Assembly: GCA_964405335.1 (NCBI GenBank) | Contig: CAYONP010000009.1 | Coordinates: 1-64,000, forward strand | Length of the DNA stretch: 64,000 nt | Reading direction: 5' to 3' | Source: CAYONP01 sp964405335 | GTDB taxonomy: Bacteria > Armatimonadota > UBA10988 | In this document: positions 38,971 through 47,916 of the stretch, piece by piece | Layout of the letters: every line of letters begins with the position of its first letter | Position numbering within the stretch: position 1 is the stretch's first letter | Translations under genes and position numbers: made by a program | Notes under the pieces: model-generated | Databases searched by the model: none | What the model was told of the DNA's origin: nothing | The model's input: only the letters and a program-made list of their open reading frames with translations

Positions 38971-40590
38971 CTACGCCCAGAGCAGCAAGCCGTCGTCGGG
39001 CGACGACCGCTGCATGGTCGGGCCGACCGGCTCGAGCGGCGTCGGCTCCGCCGGCGCCTCGCGCTGCGGCCGGCCGCCCGGCCAGCTATCCGGCCAGGGC
39101 GATTGCTGCCCGCCGCGAGCGCCGACGTCGAGGCTTTCCAGCGCCAGGCCGTGCCCGCCCAGCGCTTCGCGTAGCGCCGGCAACTGCTCCTGCAGCTCGC
39201 GCCGCAGGCCCTCGTGCTGCGTGCCGACCAGCACCTGCACCGTGTCGGCCGTGCGCACCACCCGCACCGCCACCTCGCCCGCCTCGGGGTGCTGCAGCGA
39301 AACGGTGAAGCTGTCCTGGCCCGGCGAGCGGACCAGCCTCGCTCGGTCGACGATCAGCTCGCGCAGCGAGCCGACGTCGTGCATCGCGATCGGCCGGGAC
39401 GGCTCGCCGCCCTCGGTCGCCGCGGCGGTGCCCAGGCTGAACGTCGCCGGCGCCGCCTCGGGCCGCGGCTCGGCCGGCCGCACCGGTGCGGTCGGCGGCT
39501 CGTGCCGCTCGCCGCCCTGTTGCGCCGAACCCTCCGGCGTCGGCGCCTCGACCGGCCGGGCCGCCGGTGCGTCGGCCGGGGTGAGCACCTGCGCCGGCCG
39601 CTCGCGCGGCGCGGCCGGTTCGAGCGGTGGCGCGGCGCGCAGCGGATCGACCGCCTCGCGGCGCGAAACCGGCGGTGCCGGCTCGGCCGGCGGCTCGATC
39701 ACCGTTTCGGCCGTCTCGCGCAGCGTCGTGGTCAGGGTCTCGACCAACGCGTCGGGATCGAGCGGCGGCAGTGGCCCGAGCGGCTCGACAGCCTGCGTGC
39801 CGCGCACGGTCACGCCGCCGTTGGCGGCCGCCTGGGCCGGTGAGATCGGCGGCGGCGGGCTGGGCTCGGGCAGCGGTGGAAGCTGGGGCTCCGTCACGTC
39901 CGGCTCGTGGCGCAGCGCGGCGGCGAACTGGGCCGCCCGCTCGGTCACCTTCGGCACATAGGCCTGGGTCTCGGCGAACGGCGGCACGCCGCCATGCTGC
40001 TCGACGGCGCCGGGCCCGGCGTTGTAGGCGGCGACCGCGCGGCGCACGTCGCCGCCGAAGCGGTCGAGCATCTGGCGCAGGTAACGCGTGCCGGCGTCGA
40101 TGTTCTGCGCCGGGTCGAAGGCGTTGCTGACGCCCAGCTCGGCCGCCGTGCCGGGCATTAGCTGCATCAAGCCCTGCGCCCCGGCGGGCGAGACGGCCTG
40201 CGGGTTGAAGCTCGATTCGCTCTGCATCACCGCCAGGATGAGCGCCTCATCGACGCCGTGGCGGCGGCCGGCCTCGCGGACCAGGCGCTGGGTTTCGGCC
40301 GGCACGTCGGCCAGCGCGCCGGCGCCGGTGAGCACCGCTCGCGCCAGGTCGGCCGCGGGCCGGTTGGCGCCGCTCGAGTCCTCGGGCAGCAAGGCGCGCA
40401 GGTCGGGCAGCGCCAGCTCGGCGCCGGCGGTCAGTCCGCCGGTGGCCAGGCGGGCCTGCAGGATTTGGTTGAACGCCTCGGCCGGTGTCGTCGGCGGGGC
40501 GGTGGGGGCCACTTCCGGGGTCAGTCGGTCCAGCAGCCCTTCGATCTGCCTCAGTCGGCCGACCAGGCCGCTGAGGTGCTCCAAGTTCAT
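38971..40590 (-). CDS. fliK: Fusion of SLT lytic transglycosylase with FliK hook-length protein
   Basis: 539 residues in one uninterrupted frame. Residues about 100-220 form a transglycosylase SLT domain. It has the catalytic Glu in ILAVMQSESSFNP (about 124), GAQGLMQLMPGTAAELGV, then DAGTRYLRQMLDRFGGD and AVAAYNAGPGAVEQHGGVPP. A proline/alanine-rich linker (about 225-405) resembles the FliK ruler. Residues about 415-500 match the FliK C-terminal domain: VSLQHPEAGEVAVRVVRTAD, then LRRELQEQLPALREALGGHG. FliK sets hook length and flips FlhB. SLT enzymes cut peptidoglycan for the rod. The fusion may compensate for the muramidase-less FlgJ. GGGGAG precedes the ATG, which overlaps the fliJ stop. 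Confidence 0.88.
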   Translation of the reverse strand: MNLEHLSGLVGRLRQIEGLLDRLTPEVAPTAPPTTPAEAFNQILQARLATGGLTAGAELALPDLRALLPEDSSGANRPAADLARAVLTGAGALADVPAETQRLVREAGRRHGVDEALILAVMQSESSFNPQAVSPAGAQGLMQLMPGTAAELGVSNAFDPAQNIDAGTRYLRQMLDRFGGDVRRAVAAYNAGPGAVEQHGGVPPFAETQAYVPKVTERAAQFAAALRHEPDVTEPQLPPLPEPSPPPPISPAQAAANGGVTVRGTQAVEPLGPLPPLDPDALVETLTTTLRETAETVIEPPAEPAPPVSRREAVDPLRAAPPLEPAAPRERPAQVLTPADAPAARPVEAPTPEGSAQQGGERHEPPTAPVRPAEPRPEAAPATFSLGTAAATEGGEPSRPIAMHDVGSLRELIVDRARLVRSPGQDSFTVSLQHPEAGEVAVRVVRTADTVQVLVGTQHEGLRRELQEQLPALREALGGHGLALESLDVGARGGQQSPWPDSWPGGRPQREAPAEPTPLEPVGPTMQRSSPDDGLLLWA

Positions 40591-41048
40591 GGGTCACTCC
40601 CCTTTCGGGAGTAGCTGATCACAGCCCTTTCGTCGTTCTCGGCCTGTTCGTACCACTCCAGTCGGGCGAGGTGCTCGCGCCGGCGCTGCTCGCGCAACCG
40701 CTCGAGGCTCCGGCGATCGCGCCGCGCGGCCAAATAGTCGGCCTGCCGGCGCTCGACCTCACGTTCTGTTTCGGCCAGCTCGGCGGCCTGCTTTAGCTCG
40801 AGCAGCTCCAGCCGACGCAGCTCGCGCCAGGCGGCGGCGATCAGCTCGCTGTCGAGCTCGGCCAGCTCGCGCCGCAGGCGCTCCAGCTCGGCGCGCAGCC
40901 GCGCCTGGGTGGCGCGCAGGGCCGCCTCGGCCGCGTCGCGCAGCGCAATCGCCTCGGCCAAGGCCAAGCGCGCCTGCGATTCGGCAAAGCGACGCAGGCG
41001 GAGGACGCTCTCGAGCTCGAAGGTGAACTTGCGCAGCGCCGTCGCCAG
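40587..41048 (-). CDS. fliJ: Flagellar export chaperone FliJ with displaced start codon
   Basis: Typical coiled-coil FliJ. The conserved start KFTFELESVLRLRRFAESQA is present, followed by long charged helices. Between an in-frame TGA inside the adjoining repeat and this conserved start there is no ATG, GTG or TTG. A CTG at 41048, nine bases after GAAGGT, would give 153 residues, the usual length. The first standard start, TTG at 40967, would delete 27 conserved residues. The palindromic repeat at 41049-41168 abuts the gene and has probably replaced the native start. FliH and FliI, normally upstream, are absent. Confidence 0.8.
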   Translation of the reverse strand: MATALRKFTFELESVLRLRRFAESQARLALAEAIALRDAAEAALRATQARLRAELERLRRELAELDSELIAAAWRELRRLELLELKQAAELAETEREVERRQADYLAARRDRRSLERLREQRRREHLARLEWYEQAENDERAVISYSRKGSDP

Positions 41049-41168
41049 GGCGTGTTGACCTTCGCGGTCGGGGACTCAGACCGGCCCGGTTGCCGACGGG
41101 CACCCTTCCCAGAGCGGGTCTTCCCGCTGGCGGGCAGGTCTGAGACCTGCCCCTACCTAGAACGCCAA
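41049..41168. repeat. MITE-like palindromic element at the fliJ 5' end
   Basis: This is a second copy of the family seen at 10638-10799. It shares GGCGTGTTGAC at one end, a central AGCGGGTCTTCCCGCT region and the hairpin GGGCAGGTCTGAGACCTGCCC followed by CTACC at the other. One arm has decayed (GGTCGGGGACTCAGACCGGC). The rest of the 305-bp gene-free stretch 41049-41353 holds a small hairpin but no promoter that I can recognise. Confidence 0.65.
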
Positions 41169-41274
41169 CATGGTCGCCGGAGGGAGGATAGGCGCGACCA
41201 GCCGCGCGGGCAGGACCCGTTTGGGCTATGCTGTGAACCCGGCGCCGGCTTGCGGCTTGTTATGACGACCGTAG

Positions 41275-41294
41275 CGGCGCATCGCAATGCGCCG
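41275..41294 (-). terminator. Hairpin after the propeller-phosphoesterase gene
   Basis: CGGCGCAT and ATGCGCCG form an 8-bp stem with a 4-base loop, 60 bp past the stop at 41354. It may be a transcript end or another dispersed repeat (TAGCGGCGCATYGC type). No T-run. Confidence 0.35.
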
Positions 41295-41353
41295 ACCGGC
41301 CCGCTGCCGCCGTCGGCCGGGTGCCCGCTGGTGCGCCGCGCGTTGGCGGCGCG

Positions 41354-44300
41354 TCAGTCGTCCTCGGCGCCGAGCTCGTCCTGCGCGCCGAGGGCGGCGT
41401 AGTGGGCCGGATAGGGCACGTCGTAGCCCTTGGCCCAGTGCCACAGGATGCGGTTGAGGGTGTCCTCGTCGGCCTCGTCGATCTCGTCGAGGTCCTCGGC
41501 CAGGCTGGCCAGCGCCCACTGCCGCGCCGGACCGCTCAGCGCCGTCGCCGCGGGGTTCATCTCGTCGAGCGGGACCTCGTTCGGCACCGAGGCCCAGGGC
41601 CGCGGGTCGAACGCGCCGGTGAAGCACTCACGCATCGGCTCGGCCGCGGCGTCGAGTTGGTTCATCGGCGGCAGGCCGAGCAGCAGCTCGATGGTCTTGA
41701 CCATGCCCACCTGGGTGTAGTTGCGCGAGATCACCCGCCCGTCGCGCGGCGTGTAGGGCGAGATGACGAACGCCGGTGAGCGGTGCCCGTCGACATGGTC
41801 GACGCCCGCCTGCGGGTCGTCCTGACAGACCATGATCGCCGTTTCGGGCCAGAATCGGCTGCGCGTGATCGCCTCGACCACGCGACCCAGCGCCAGGTCG
41901 TTGTCGGCCACCGCCGCGCGTGGCGTCGGCATGTCCGGTCGCGTGCCGGCGGTGTGGTCATTCGGCAGCAGCATGATCACGAAGTTCGGGAAGTTGCCGT
42001 TGGCCTCGAACTCGGCCAGCTCGCGGATGAACTGATCGGCGCGGTAGACATCGGGCACATTGCTGGGGAAGCCCATCGTGGTCGGGCAGAGGTTGGCCTG
42101 CACCGCGGCGATGCGCGAGGTCGAGGAGACGCGGTAGTGGTCGAGCCGGCCGTTGTCCATGAAGTCGTCGTAGATCTGCTTGAACACCGGCCGCCGTCCC
42201 TCGGTCAGCGCCTCGACGCGGCCCTGGACCATCTCGCCGTAGCTGCGGAAGGTCAGCCCGTGAGCCAGCACATTGTCCCACAGGTAGCCGCCGGGGCTGG
42301 CCGCCAGCGCATCGTCGCCCTCGTAGGGATAGCTGCGGAAGAACCCGCCGAACATCTTCTCGAGGTAGCTGGTGACATACGCCTCGGCCACCCACTGGTG
42401 ACCGTCGGCCGAGAGGATACCGCTGCAGTAGAAGTTGTCGAGCAGCACGAAGTCGTCGGCCAGCTTGTGCGAGTTGGGCGTCACTTCGCGGCCGAACTGC
42501 ACCAGCTCGGGGTCGCCATTGCCCCGCGCGATGTCGCCCATGACCTGGTCATAGGTTCGGTTCTCGCGGATGATGTAGACCACGTGCTTGATCAGCGACG
42601 GCTCGCCGTGCCGCTCGGGCAGCGCCCGCGGCGGGGCATCCTCGCGCGGCGGCAGCAGGCTGGCCAGGGCCGCGTTGAGGTGGTTGTTCTCGGCCGTCCG
42701 CGCGGTCAGCGCCGGCAGCTCCGCGTCGGCCGGCGTGTCGATCAGGCTGACGCTGCCCTGGTGATGGTGCGAGTTGTGCCGCTCGGCCTGCGCCAGTGAA
42801 CCGACGCCCTTGGTGTTGGCGACGTAAAGCCGCCCGCCGTCGGGCGAGACGACCACCGCGCCGGGGTACCAGCCGGTGGGAACGAAGCCGAGCAGGCGAC
42901 TCGCCGCCGGCCCGTCACCGCCGCGCGCGGTGCCGCTCAGCTCGACCACCGCCACGGCGTTGTTGGTGCCGTTGCAGACGTAAAGCCGCGCGCCGTCGGG
43001 GCTGAGCGCCAGCGCGTTGCTCGATGAACCGAACATCAGCCGCTCGTCGGGCCGCACGGCGATGGTCTCGACGACCATGTCGGTCGCCGTGTCGATCACC
43101 GAGACGGTGTCGCTGTTGGCGTTCGCCACGTAGACCCGCGAGCCGCCCGCGTTGGCGGCCAGGCCGCTGGGCAGCAGGCCGACCTCGACCTCGCCGCGGA
43201 CGGCCAGCGTCGCCTCATCGATCACGTGGAGCGACCCGCGCGTGGGCACCGTCCGCTCATCGACCGTCACCTGCGTGCCCGAGCTGGGCGAGGTGCGCTC
43301 GCCCGGCCCCGGCCGCGGGCCGCCCCAGTTGCTGACATACAGCTTGCCGGCCGCGCGCAGCACGGCGAACGGCGCCACGCCGACGTCGACCGAGCGCGGT
43401 TCGGCCGCGCCGGTCAGGTCGATGGCGACCAGTGTATTGCCCTTGCTGCCGGCGACGTAGAGCGTCTGCTCATCGGCCGAGAGCGCCACGCCGGCCGAGA
43501 CCCCACCCGGCACGGCGTAGACCTCGCCGCGCGCCAGCTCGCCCTCGGCGTCGCGCTCCCAGAGCTGCACGTGGCCTTTGACACTCGAGGTGTAGAGCCG
43601 CCGGCCGTCGCGGCTGACCGCGATGCCGTGCACGCTGTGCCCGCCGTCGCCGGCGACCGAGTGGGTCAGCTCGCCCGTCTCGGTGTCGATCAACCGCAGG
43701 TGCAGCCGGTCGACCACGGCCAGCGTGCGGCCGTCGGGCAGCAGCGCCAGGTCGATCGGCCGGCCGCCAAACTCGACCTGCCGGCCGGTCGGCAGGATGA
43801 GCTGCTCGGTCGGCACCATGACGGTGCCGTCGGCCTGCCGGCCGATCAGCATGTCGACCCGCTCGGGCACCGTCGCCGCCGGCGCCGGGGCGACCTGGCG
43901 CAGCGCCGCGGCATGAGCATAGGCGAGCAGATTGGCCAGGAACGCGGCGCTGTTCTCGCCGGTCAGGTCGACCCGGGCGGCGGCCGGGCCGAGGTCGGCG
44001 GCGACGACGATTGCGCGGCCCTGCCCCACCGCCTGTTCGAGCACCACCGGCGGCGAGGTCTCGCCGCCGAAGCGGGCGACGACGCCCCAGCCGGCGTAGC
44101 GTCCGAACGGCTGCCGCGCCGGTGCCGTATCGCCGCTGCGCCAGCCGCCGCGGCGCAGGGCGGTCAGCTCGTTGGGCGCCCCGAACAGCGGGTGACCGGC
44201 CACGGCCGGGACAATCAGCTCGCCCGGGAAGCCGCCCCGCGCCAGGCGCAGCTCGGCCGGCAGCCAGAGCGGCCGCTCGGCCAGGTTCTGGTGCAGCTCG

Positions 44301-45289
44301 ACCACTGCGCTGCCTGCCCGGCAGGCAGCAAGCAGGGCGGCGAGCAGCGTTGGGCTCAGGTCCTCGGCCGCGCGCGCGTCGAGCACGATGATCGGCGGCG
44401 CCGGGAGGGGCAAGCCCGCCGGGCCGGCCGGCGAGAGCCAGCTCACCGTCGCGCCGGTGGTCATCGCGCGGACCGCGTCGATCAGCCCGCCGGTCTCGGT
44501 TGCTTGCAGCACGCCGATGGTCACGCCGTCGAGCGGCGCCGGCCGCGGCGGCGGCAGCCGCGCGGTGGGGGTCAGCGCGACGCCCCGGCCGGCGACGAGC
44601 TGATCGACATAGGCCAGCAGGTTGTCGAACAGCGCCTTGGCCTTAGCCGGCGAGTCGCCTTCGCCCCAGCGGACCATGGTGTCCGGACAGAGCGAGGTGA
44701 TCAGGATCCGCCCGCGTCCGTGCGCCGCCTCAATCACCGCCGCACCGCGGCCGTTGTTGGTCGAGGCAATCACCTCGAACCCGCTCCAGGCGGTCAGCGA
44801 CTCCCATGAGATGCTCCACCCGCGGTAGCGCCAGCCGGTGGTCAGGGCGGCGTCGAGCCGGTGCGGCGTCAGGGCCAGCGGATGGTCGGCGCGCTCCCAC
44901 GCGATGGTCGGGTGGTCGGGATCGGCGCGCGTGACATAGAGCCCGGGCGGCAGCCAGCCGACGCGCTCCTCGTGCTGGTCGGCCTGGCACAACTCGACGA
45001 TCACGCCACCGGCGGCGAGCCAGTCGTGCAGCTCCTGCCGACGATCGCTCAGCGTCTGCCGCAGCGCCGCGTCGCCGGTCACGAAGGCGCCGAGAATGAG
45101 CACCTTGACGCCGGCCAGGGGCAGCTCGCCGCGGGCCAGGGCGGCGGTGACGTCGACCGGCTGGCGCCCCGCCTCGCGAAGCAGGCGGCCGAGCGTCTCG
45201 CCGCCGCCGATGTCGCTCTCGACCGCCGTGATGGCAATCTCCTGCGCGGCCAGTGGCAGGGCAAACAACAGGCAGATCAGGAGTCGCAT
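41354..45289 (-). CDS. Secreted multidomain protein: GATase-like, YncE propeller, phosphoesterase
   Basis: 1311 residues with a signal peptide (MRLLICLLFALPLAAQ). Residues about 20-480 contain two ThuA/glutamine-amidotransferase-like Rossmann repeats (VKVLILGAFVTGD, GRGRILITSLCPDT, then GVTIGVLQATETGG). About 490-900 form a seven-bladed YncE-type propeller (RTLAVVDRLHLRLIDTETGE, VYVANANSDTVSVIDTATDM). About 910-1230 match the PF04185 phosphoesterase family (KHVVYIIRENRTYDQVMGDI, NFVIMLLPNDHTAGTRPDMP, CQDDPQAGVDHVDGHRSPAF). It is probably a periplasmic or surface phosphodiesterase/phosphatase; the substrate is unknown. The acidic C-terminus is unusual. A YncE-phosphoesterase fusion is known; the added N-terminal pair makes it very long. 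Confidence 0.82.
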   Translation of the reverse strand: MRLLICLLFALPLAAQEIAITAVESDIGGGETLGRLLREAGRQPVDVTAALARGELPLAGVKVLILGAFVTGDAALRQTLSDRRQELHDWLAAGGVIVELCQADQHEERVGWLPPGLYVTRADPDHPTIAWERADHPLALTPHRLDAALTTGWRYRGWSISWESLTAWSGFEVIASTNNGRGAAVIEAAHGRGRILITSLCPDTMVRWGEGDSPAKAKALFDNLLAYVDQLVAGRGVALTPTARLPPPRPAPLDGVTIGVLQATETGGLIDAVRAMTTGATVSWLSPAGPAGLPLPAPPIIVLDARAAEDLSPTLLAALLAACRAGSAVVELHQNLAERPLWLPAELRLARGGFPGELIVPAVAGHPLFGAPNELTALRRGGWRSGDTAPARQPFGRYAGWGVVARFGGETSPPVVLEQAVGQGRAIVVAADLGPAAARVDLTGENSAAFLANLLAYAHAAALRQVAPAPAATVPERVDMLIGRQADGTVMVPTEQLILPTGRQVEFGGRPIDLALLPDGRTLAVVDRLHLRLIDTETGELTHSVAGDGGHSVHGIAVSRDGRRLYTSSVKGHVQLWERDAEGELARGEVYAVPGGVSAGVALSADEQTLYVAGSKGNTLVAIDLTGAAEPRSVDVGVAPFAVLRAAGKLYVSNWGGPRPGPGERTSPSSGTQVTVDERTVPTRGSLHVIDEATLAVRGEVEVGLLPSGLAANAGGSRVYVANANSDTVSVIDTATDMVVETIAVRPDERLMFGSSSNALALSPDGARLYVCNGTNNAVAVVELSGTARGGDGPAASRLLGFVPTGWYPGAVVVSPDGGRLYVANTKGVGSLAQAERHNSHHHQGSVSLIDTPADAELPALTARTAENNHLNAALASLLPPREDAPPRALPERHGEPSLIKHVVYIIRENRTYDQVMGDIARGNGDPELVQFGREVTPNSHKLADDFVLLDNFYCSGILSADGHQWVAEAYVTSYLEKMFGGFFRSYPYEGDDALAASPGGYLWDNVLAHGLTFRSYGEMVQGRVEALTEGRRPVFKQIYDDFMDNGRLDHYRVSSTSRIAAVQANLCPTTMGFPSNVPDVYRADQFIRELAEFEANGNFPNFVIMLLPNDHTAGTRPDMPTPRAAVADNDLALGRVVEAITRSRFWPETAIMVCQDDPQAGVDHVDGHRSPAFVISPYTPRDGRVISRNYTQVGMVKTIELLLGLPPMNQLDAAAEPMRECFTGAFDPRPWASVPNEVPLDEMNPAATALSGPARQWALASLAEDLDEIDEADEDTLNRILWHWAKGYDVPYPAHYAALGAQDELGAEDD

Positions 45290-45299
45290 GTCGGCTCTC

Positions 45300-46298
45300 T
45301 CATGGTTGCAGCGCGAAATCAGCCAGTACCGGTAGGTGATCCGACGCCCGCTCGGCGCCTCCTGCCAGCGCCACCGGATCGTCGAAGACCTTGACCGAAC
45401 CGCGGATCACAGCGGTCTCAATGCCGGCGCTGACCAGGATCTGGTCGAACAGAATCGGCTGCGGCGTGCCCGAGGCGAACCGCTCGCGCTGGTTGCGCTC
45501 GCGACTGCCCGGCACCCGCGTGTCGACACGCCCGCCGTCGGTAGTCAGCTCGTTCAGGCCCCAGCTCACCCGATCCTGCTCGACCAGCGGCTGGCAGAGG
45601 TTGACCAGCAGCGTGCCCTCGACCCCCGGCTCGGGCCCCGGCTGCGCCGCCCAGTTCCCTGTTTCGAGAATGTTCAGCGATTGGTCGTCCGGGTTGTCGT
45701 TGAAGTCGCCGAGCAGAATCACCTGCCGGCCGCCAAAGTCGCGCTGGAGCGCACCGACCAGTTGCGCCGCGGCGCCGCAGCGCTGCCAGTCGGTCAGGTG
45801 GCGGCCGCCGACCCGCGACTTGGCGTGATGCACCAGCACCCAAACGGTGCCGCCGGGCAGGCCGACCTCGACCGCCAGCACGTCGCGACCGTAGAGGAAG
45901 AACGGCTCGCAGATCGGGCCCTCGAACAGGAACTGCTCGTCGCCCGCGTCGTAGGGCGCGGGCAGGCTGACCACCTGGTACGGTCGGCGCACGGCGACCG
46001 CCAGGTTGAGCCGGTCGCCCTGATCGTCGAGCACGATGGTCCACTCGTCGGGCGGCAGCAGGCGCGCCAACGTCGCCCGGTCACCGATCTCCTGCAGGCC
46101 GATGATGTCGGCCTCGAGGCGCTCGAGCACCGCGCGGAGATTGGCCAGCCGGCCGGCCGAGACGCCGGCCTCCAGGTCGCGGATGTTGTAGCTGGCCACG
46201 CGCAGTCGCTGCCGCGCCGGCGCCTGGCCGCGGCAGGCGGTGACGCCGAACCAGGTCACCAGGCCGGCGATGGTCAGGAGCGTCAGGGCTCGTCTCAT
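45300..46298 (-). CDS. Endonuclease/exonuclease/phosphatase-family lipoprotein
   Basis: 332 residues. The signal peptide ends VTAC, a lipobox. EEP fold motifs: VASYNIRDLE, DIIGLQEIGD (metal-binding Glu), VLVHHAKSR, ILLGDFNDNPDD and ERASDHLPVLADF (catalytic His). Members cleave phosphodiesters in nucleic acids, sphingolipids or inositol phosphates; the extracellular location suggests nutrient scavenging. GGAGAAG precedes the ATG. The following gene, 10 bp downstream, is the secreted phosphoesterase, a likely functional partner. Confidence 0.85.
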   Translation of the reverse strand: MRRALTLLTIAGLVTWFGVTACRGQAPARQRLRVASYNIRDLEAGVSAGRLANLRAVLERLEADIIGLQEIGDRATLARLLPPDEWTIVLDDQGDRLNLAVAVRRPYQVVSLPAPYDAGDEQFLFEGPICEPFFLYGRDVLAVEVGLPGGTVWVLVHHAKSRVGGRHLTDWQRCGAAAQLVGALQRDFGGRQVILLGDFNDNPDDQSLNILETGNWAAQPGPEPGVEGTLLVNLCQPLVEQDRVSWGLNELTTDGGRVDTRVPGSRERNQRERFASGTPQPILFDQILVSAGIETAVIRGSVKVFDDPVALAGGAERASDHLPVLADFALQP

Positions 46299-46347
46299 GG
46301 CTTCTCCAGGGCCAGGTTGACGCCGGCCGATGAGGATCGGGCGAGTG

Positions 46348-47211
46348 CTACCACTTGCCCGACTGGACCAGCGCCGCCTGGATGTCGGCCAGTACCTGCG
46401 GCAGGCAGAGCCGCGGCGTGCCGTCGTCGTCGTGACTGACCGGCACATGCAGCGCGGCGTGCGGAGCGACGTAGAACAGGCTGGGCTGAAGCGGGTGCGG
46501 CCAGCGCTCGTAGCCCCGTTCGGCCAGGTTGACCAGCGCCCGCAGGTGCTGGATGCCCTCGGCGCAGAACGGCGCGAAGCTCAGCACCTCACGGGCGGGC
46601 ACACAGCAGAGCGCGCCGCACTCGGCCACCTGGGGCAGCAGTTCGTCGAGGATGAGCAGCCGCGAACTGTCGAGCCCGTCGCCGCAGTCGAGCACGTAAT
46701 GCTCCTCGCTCAAGGTCTGCAGCACCTCGGGCCCGGTCACCGCGCGCAGGTTGCCGATGGCGCGGGTGATCGGCTCCTCGCCGTCGAGCTGCCAGTCGGC
46801 AAGGTGCGAGCGAAGCAGGTAGCGCCAGCCGCCCGGGCACGGCGCGGCGATGGTGATCAGCATCACCCCGGCGTAAGGATAGGCCAGCACCTCGGGCTGG
46901 CGCCGGGCCAACTCGGCACCGCCGGTCTTGCTGAACAGCACGGGCATCACCGCGCCGGCGAGATCGCTCCAGGTGCGCGCGTCGTGGCGGCCGGGGGCGA
47001 TGCGGCGGAGCAGCAGCTCGGCGATGTCGTCGGCCCAGCCGGCGGCGTCGGTCCCGGCCAGCGCCTGCTGGATCTCGAGCCAGTCGAGGCGGAGTTCGTA
47101 CTCGCCCAAACCGACGGTGACGGCCTCGTCGCTGCCGGTCAGCGGCACCGCATCGACCGCGCGGAGGGCTGCCTCGAAGGCGTCGCGCAGCGGGTTGGCC
47201 TCGCCTTCCAC
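46348..47211 (-). CDS. DUF1444-like cytoplasmic protein
   Basis: 287 residues, soluble. Blocks such as YVLDCGDGLDSSRLLILDEL, ALCCVPAREVLSFAPF and ITRAIGNLRAV resemble DUF1444 (YtpQ) proteins, which have a similar 'A-x-x-N-L' and 'P-x-R-D' arrangement. The function of that family is unknown. Only 6 bp separate it from the upstream gene at 47218. Confidence 0.6.
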   Translation of the reverse strand: MEGEANPLRDAFEAALRAVDAVPLTGSDEAVTVGLGEYELRLDWLEIQQALAGTDAAGWADDIAELLLRRIAPGRHDARTWSDLAGAVMPVLFSKTGGAELARRQPEVLAYPYAGVMLITIAAPCPGGWRYLLRSHLADWQLDGEEPITRAIGNLRAVTGPEVLQTLSEEHYVLDCGDGLDSSRLLILDELLPQVAECGALCCVPAREVLSFAPFCAEGIQHLRALVNLAERGYERWPHPLQPSLFYVAPHAALHVPVSHDDDGTPRLCLPQVLADIQAALVQSGKW

Positions 47212-47217
47212 GGCGCC

Positions 47218-47757
47218 TCAACCGGTCTCGTCGCGGGTCACTGTCGGGTGCAGGTGCTCCTCGGCGCGGACCTTCTCGCGCAGCGGCTCGGGCAGCTTCT
47301 CGAGCGCCGCGGCAAAGTGTTCGGCAAAGACCTTCAGCCCGGTCCCCTGGCGCGCCGCGACGATCGCCGCGGTGGCATACTGGCGCAGCTCGTCGGAGTC
47401 GGCCGCGCCGGCGATGGCGTCGATCCAGACGGCATGTTCGACGGCGGTGGGCCAGTCTTCCAGCTCGCGGGCCGCGTCGGAGGCATAGGCGTGCGGACGG
47501 AGCCGCTCCTCGGCGTCGGCCGAGTCGCCGTACAGCGCGGCCTGGGCCGTCCAGACGTCGATCGCCCGGCGCCACTGCTCCAGGTCACGGTGCGCCTCGG
47601 CCTGCTTGCCCAGCGCCTCAATCTGGGCCGGCAGATCGCCCGCCTCGGCCGCGGCCTGTGCTTCGGCGCGATGCTGTTCGATGCGCTTCTGCAGCAGGGC
47701 CCGCGGCAACTTGCGGCCCGGCGATGCGGCGGGCGTTTGCCCAGGTTGCCATCTCAC
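47218..47757 (-). CDS. Alpha-helical hypothetical protein, possible TPR-like
   Basis: 179 residues from GTG at 47757 (GGGAGAG just upstream). It is rich in alanine, glutamate and arginine, with helix pairs such as EALGKQAEAHRDLEQWRRAI, then DVWTAQAALYGDSADAEERL, suggesting TPR-like repeats. No signal peptide. It is paired with the DUF1444-like gene and divergent from the AAA+ gene. The open frame continues far upstream through the AAA+ gene antisense, which I treat as an artefact of base composition. Confidence 0.6.
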   Translation of the reverse strand: MRWQPGQTPAASPGRKLPRALLQKRIEQHRAEAQAAAEAGDLPAQIEALGKQAEAHRDLEQWRRAIDVWTAQAALYGDSADAEERLRPHAYASDAARELEDWPTAVEHAVWIDAIAGAADSDELRQYATAAIVAARQGTGLKVFAEHFAAALEKLPEPLREKVRAEEHLHPTVTRDETG

Positions 47758-47850
47758 AGCTCTCTCCCGCCGGGCTGTTCGCGCCGTCGGGCGGGCCTCC
47801 TCCGCTGCCGGACCGGCGGTCTCGCGCCACACTGTGGGAACCGACGGAGG

Positions 47851-47880
47851 TTGACCGGCACTCCATCGGTGTGGTACATC
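47851..47880 (+). promoter_or_regulatory. Sigma-70-type promoter for the AAA+ gene
   Basis: TTGACC (47851-47856) and TACATC (47875-47880) are spaced by 18 bp. The predicted start is near 47887, 30 bp before the ATG at 47917, leaving room for GGAAGG at 47900. Confidence 0.5.
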
Positions 47881-47916
47881 TGCTGGTTGGCAGCACCGCG
47901 GAAGGCTGACGCACGC

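Noticed and set aside
41226..41627. Minus-strand frame overlapping the end of the propeller-phosphoesterase gene
   Set aside because: It is out of frame with a clearly conserved gene and translates to low-complexity arginine/glycine sequence.
46307..46333. GCCGATGA -10 element of a sigma-28 promoter
   Set aside because: No -35 element is present 11 bp upstream, and it points to no flagellar gene.
46330..47916. Upstream extension of the AAA+ gene by over 500 codons
   Set aside because: It runs antisense to the DUF1444-like and helical genes, which have good starts; the AAA+ family start, promoter and ribosome-binding site are at 47917.
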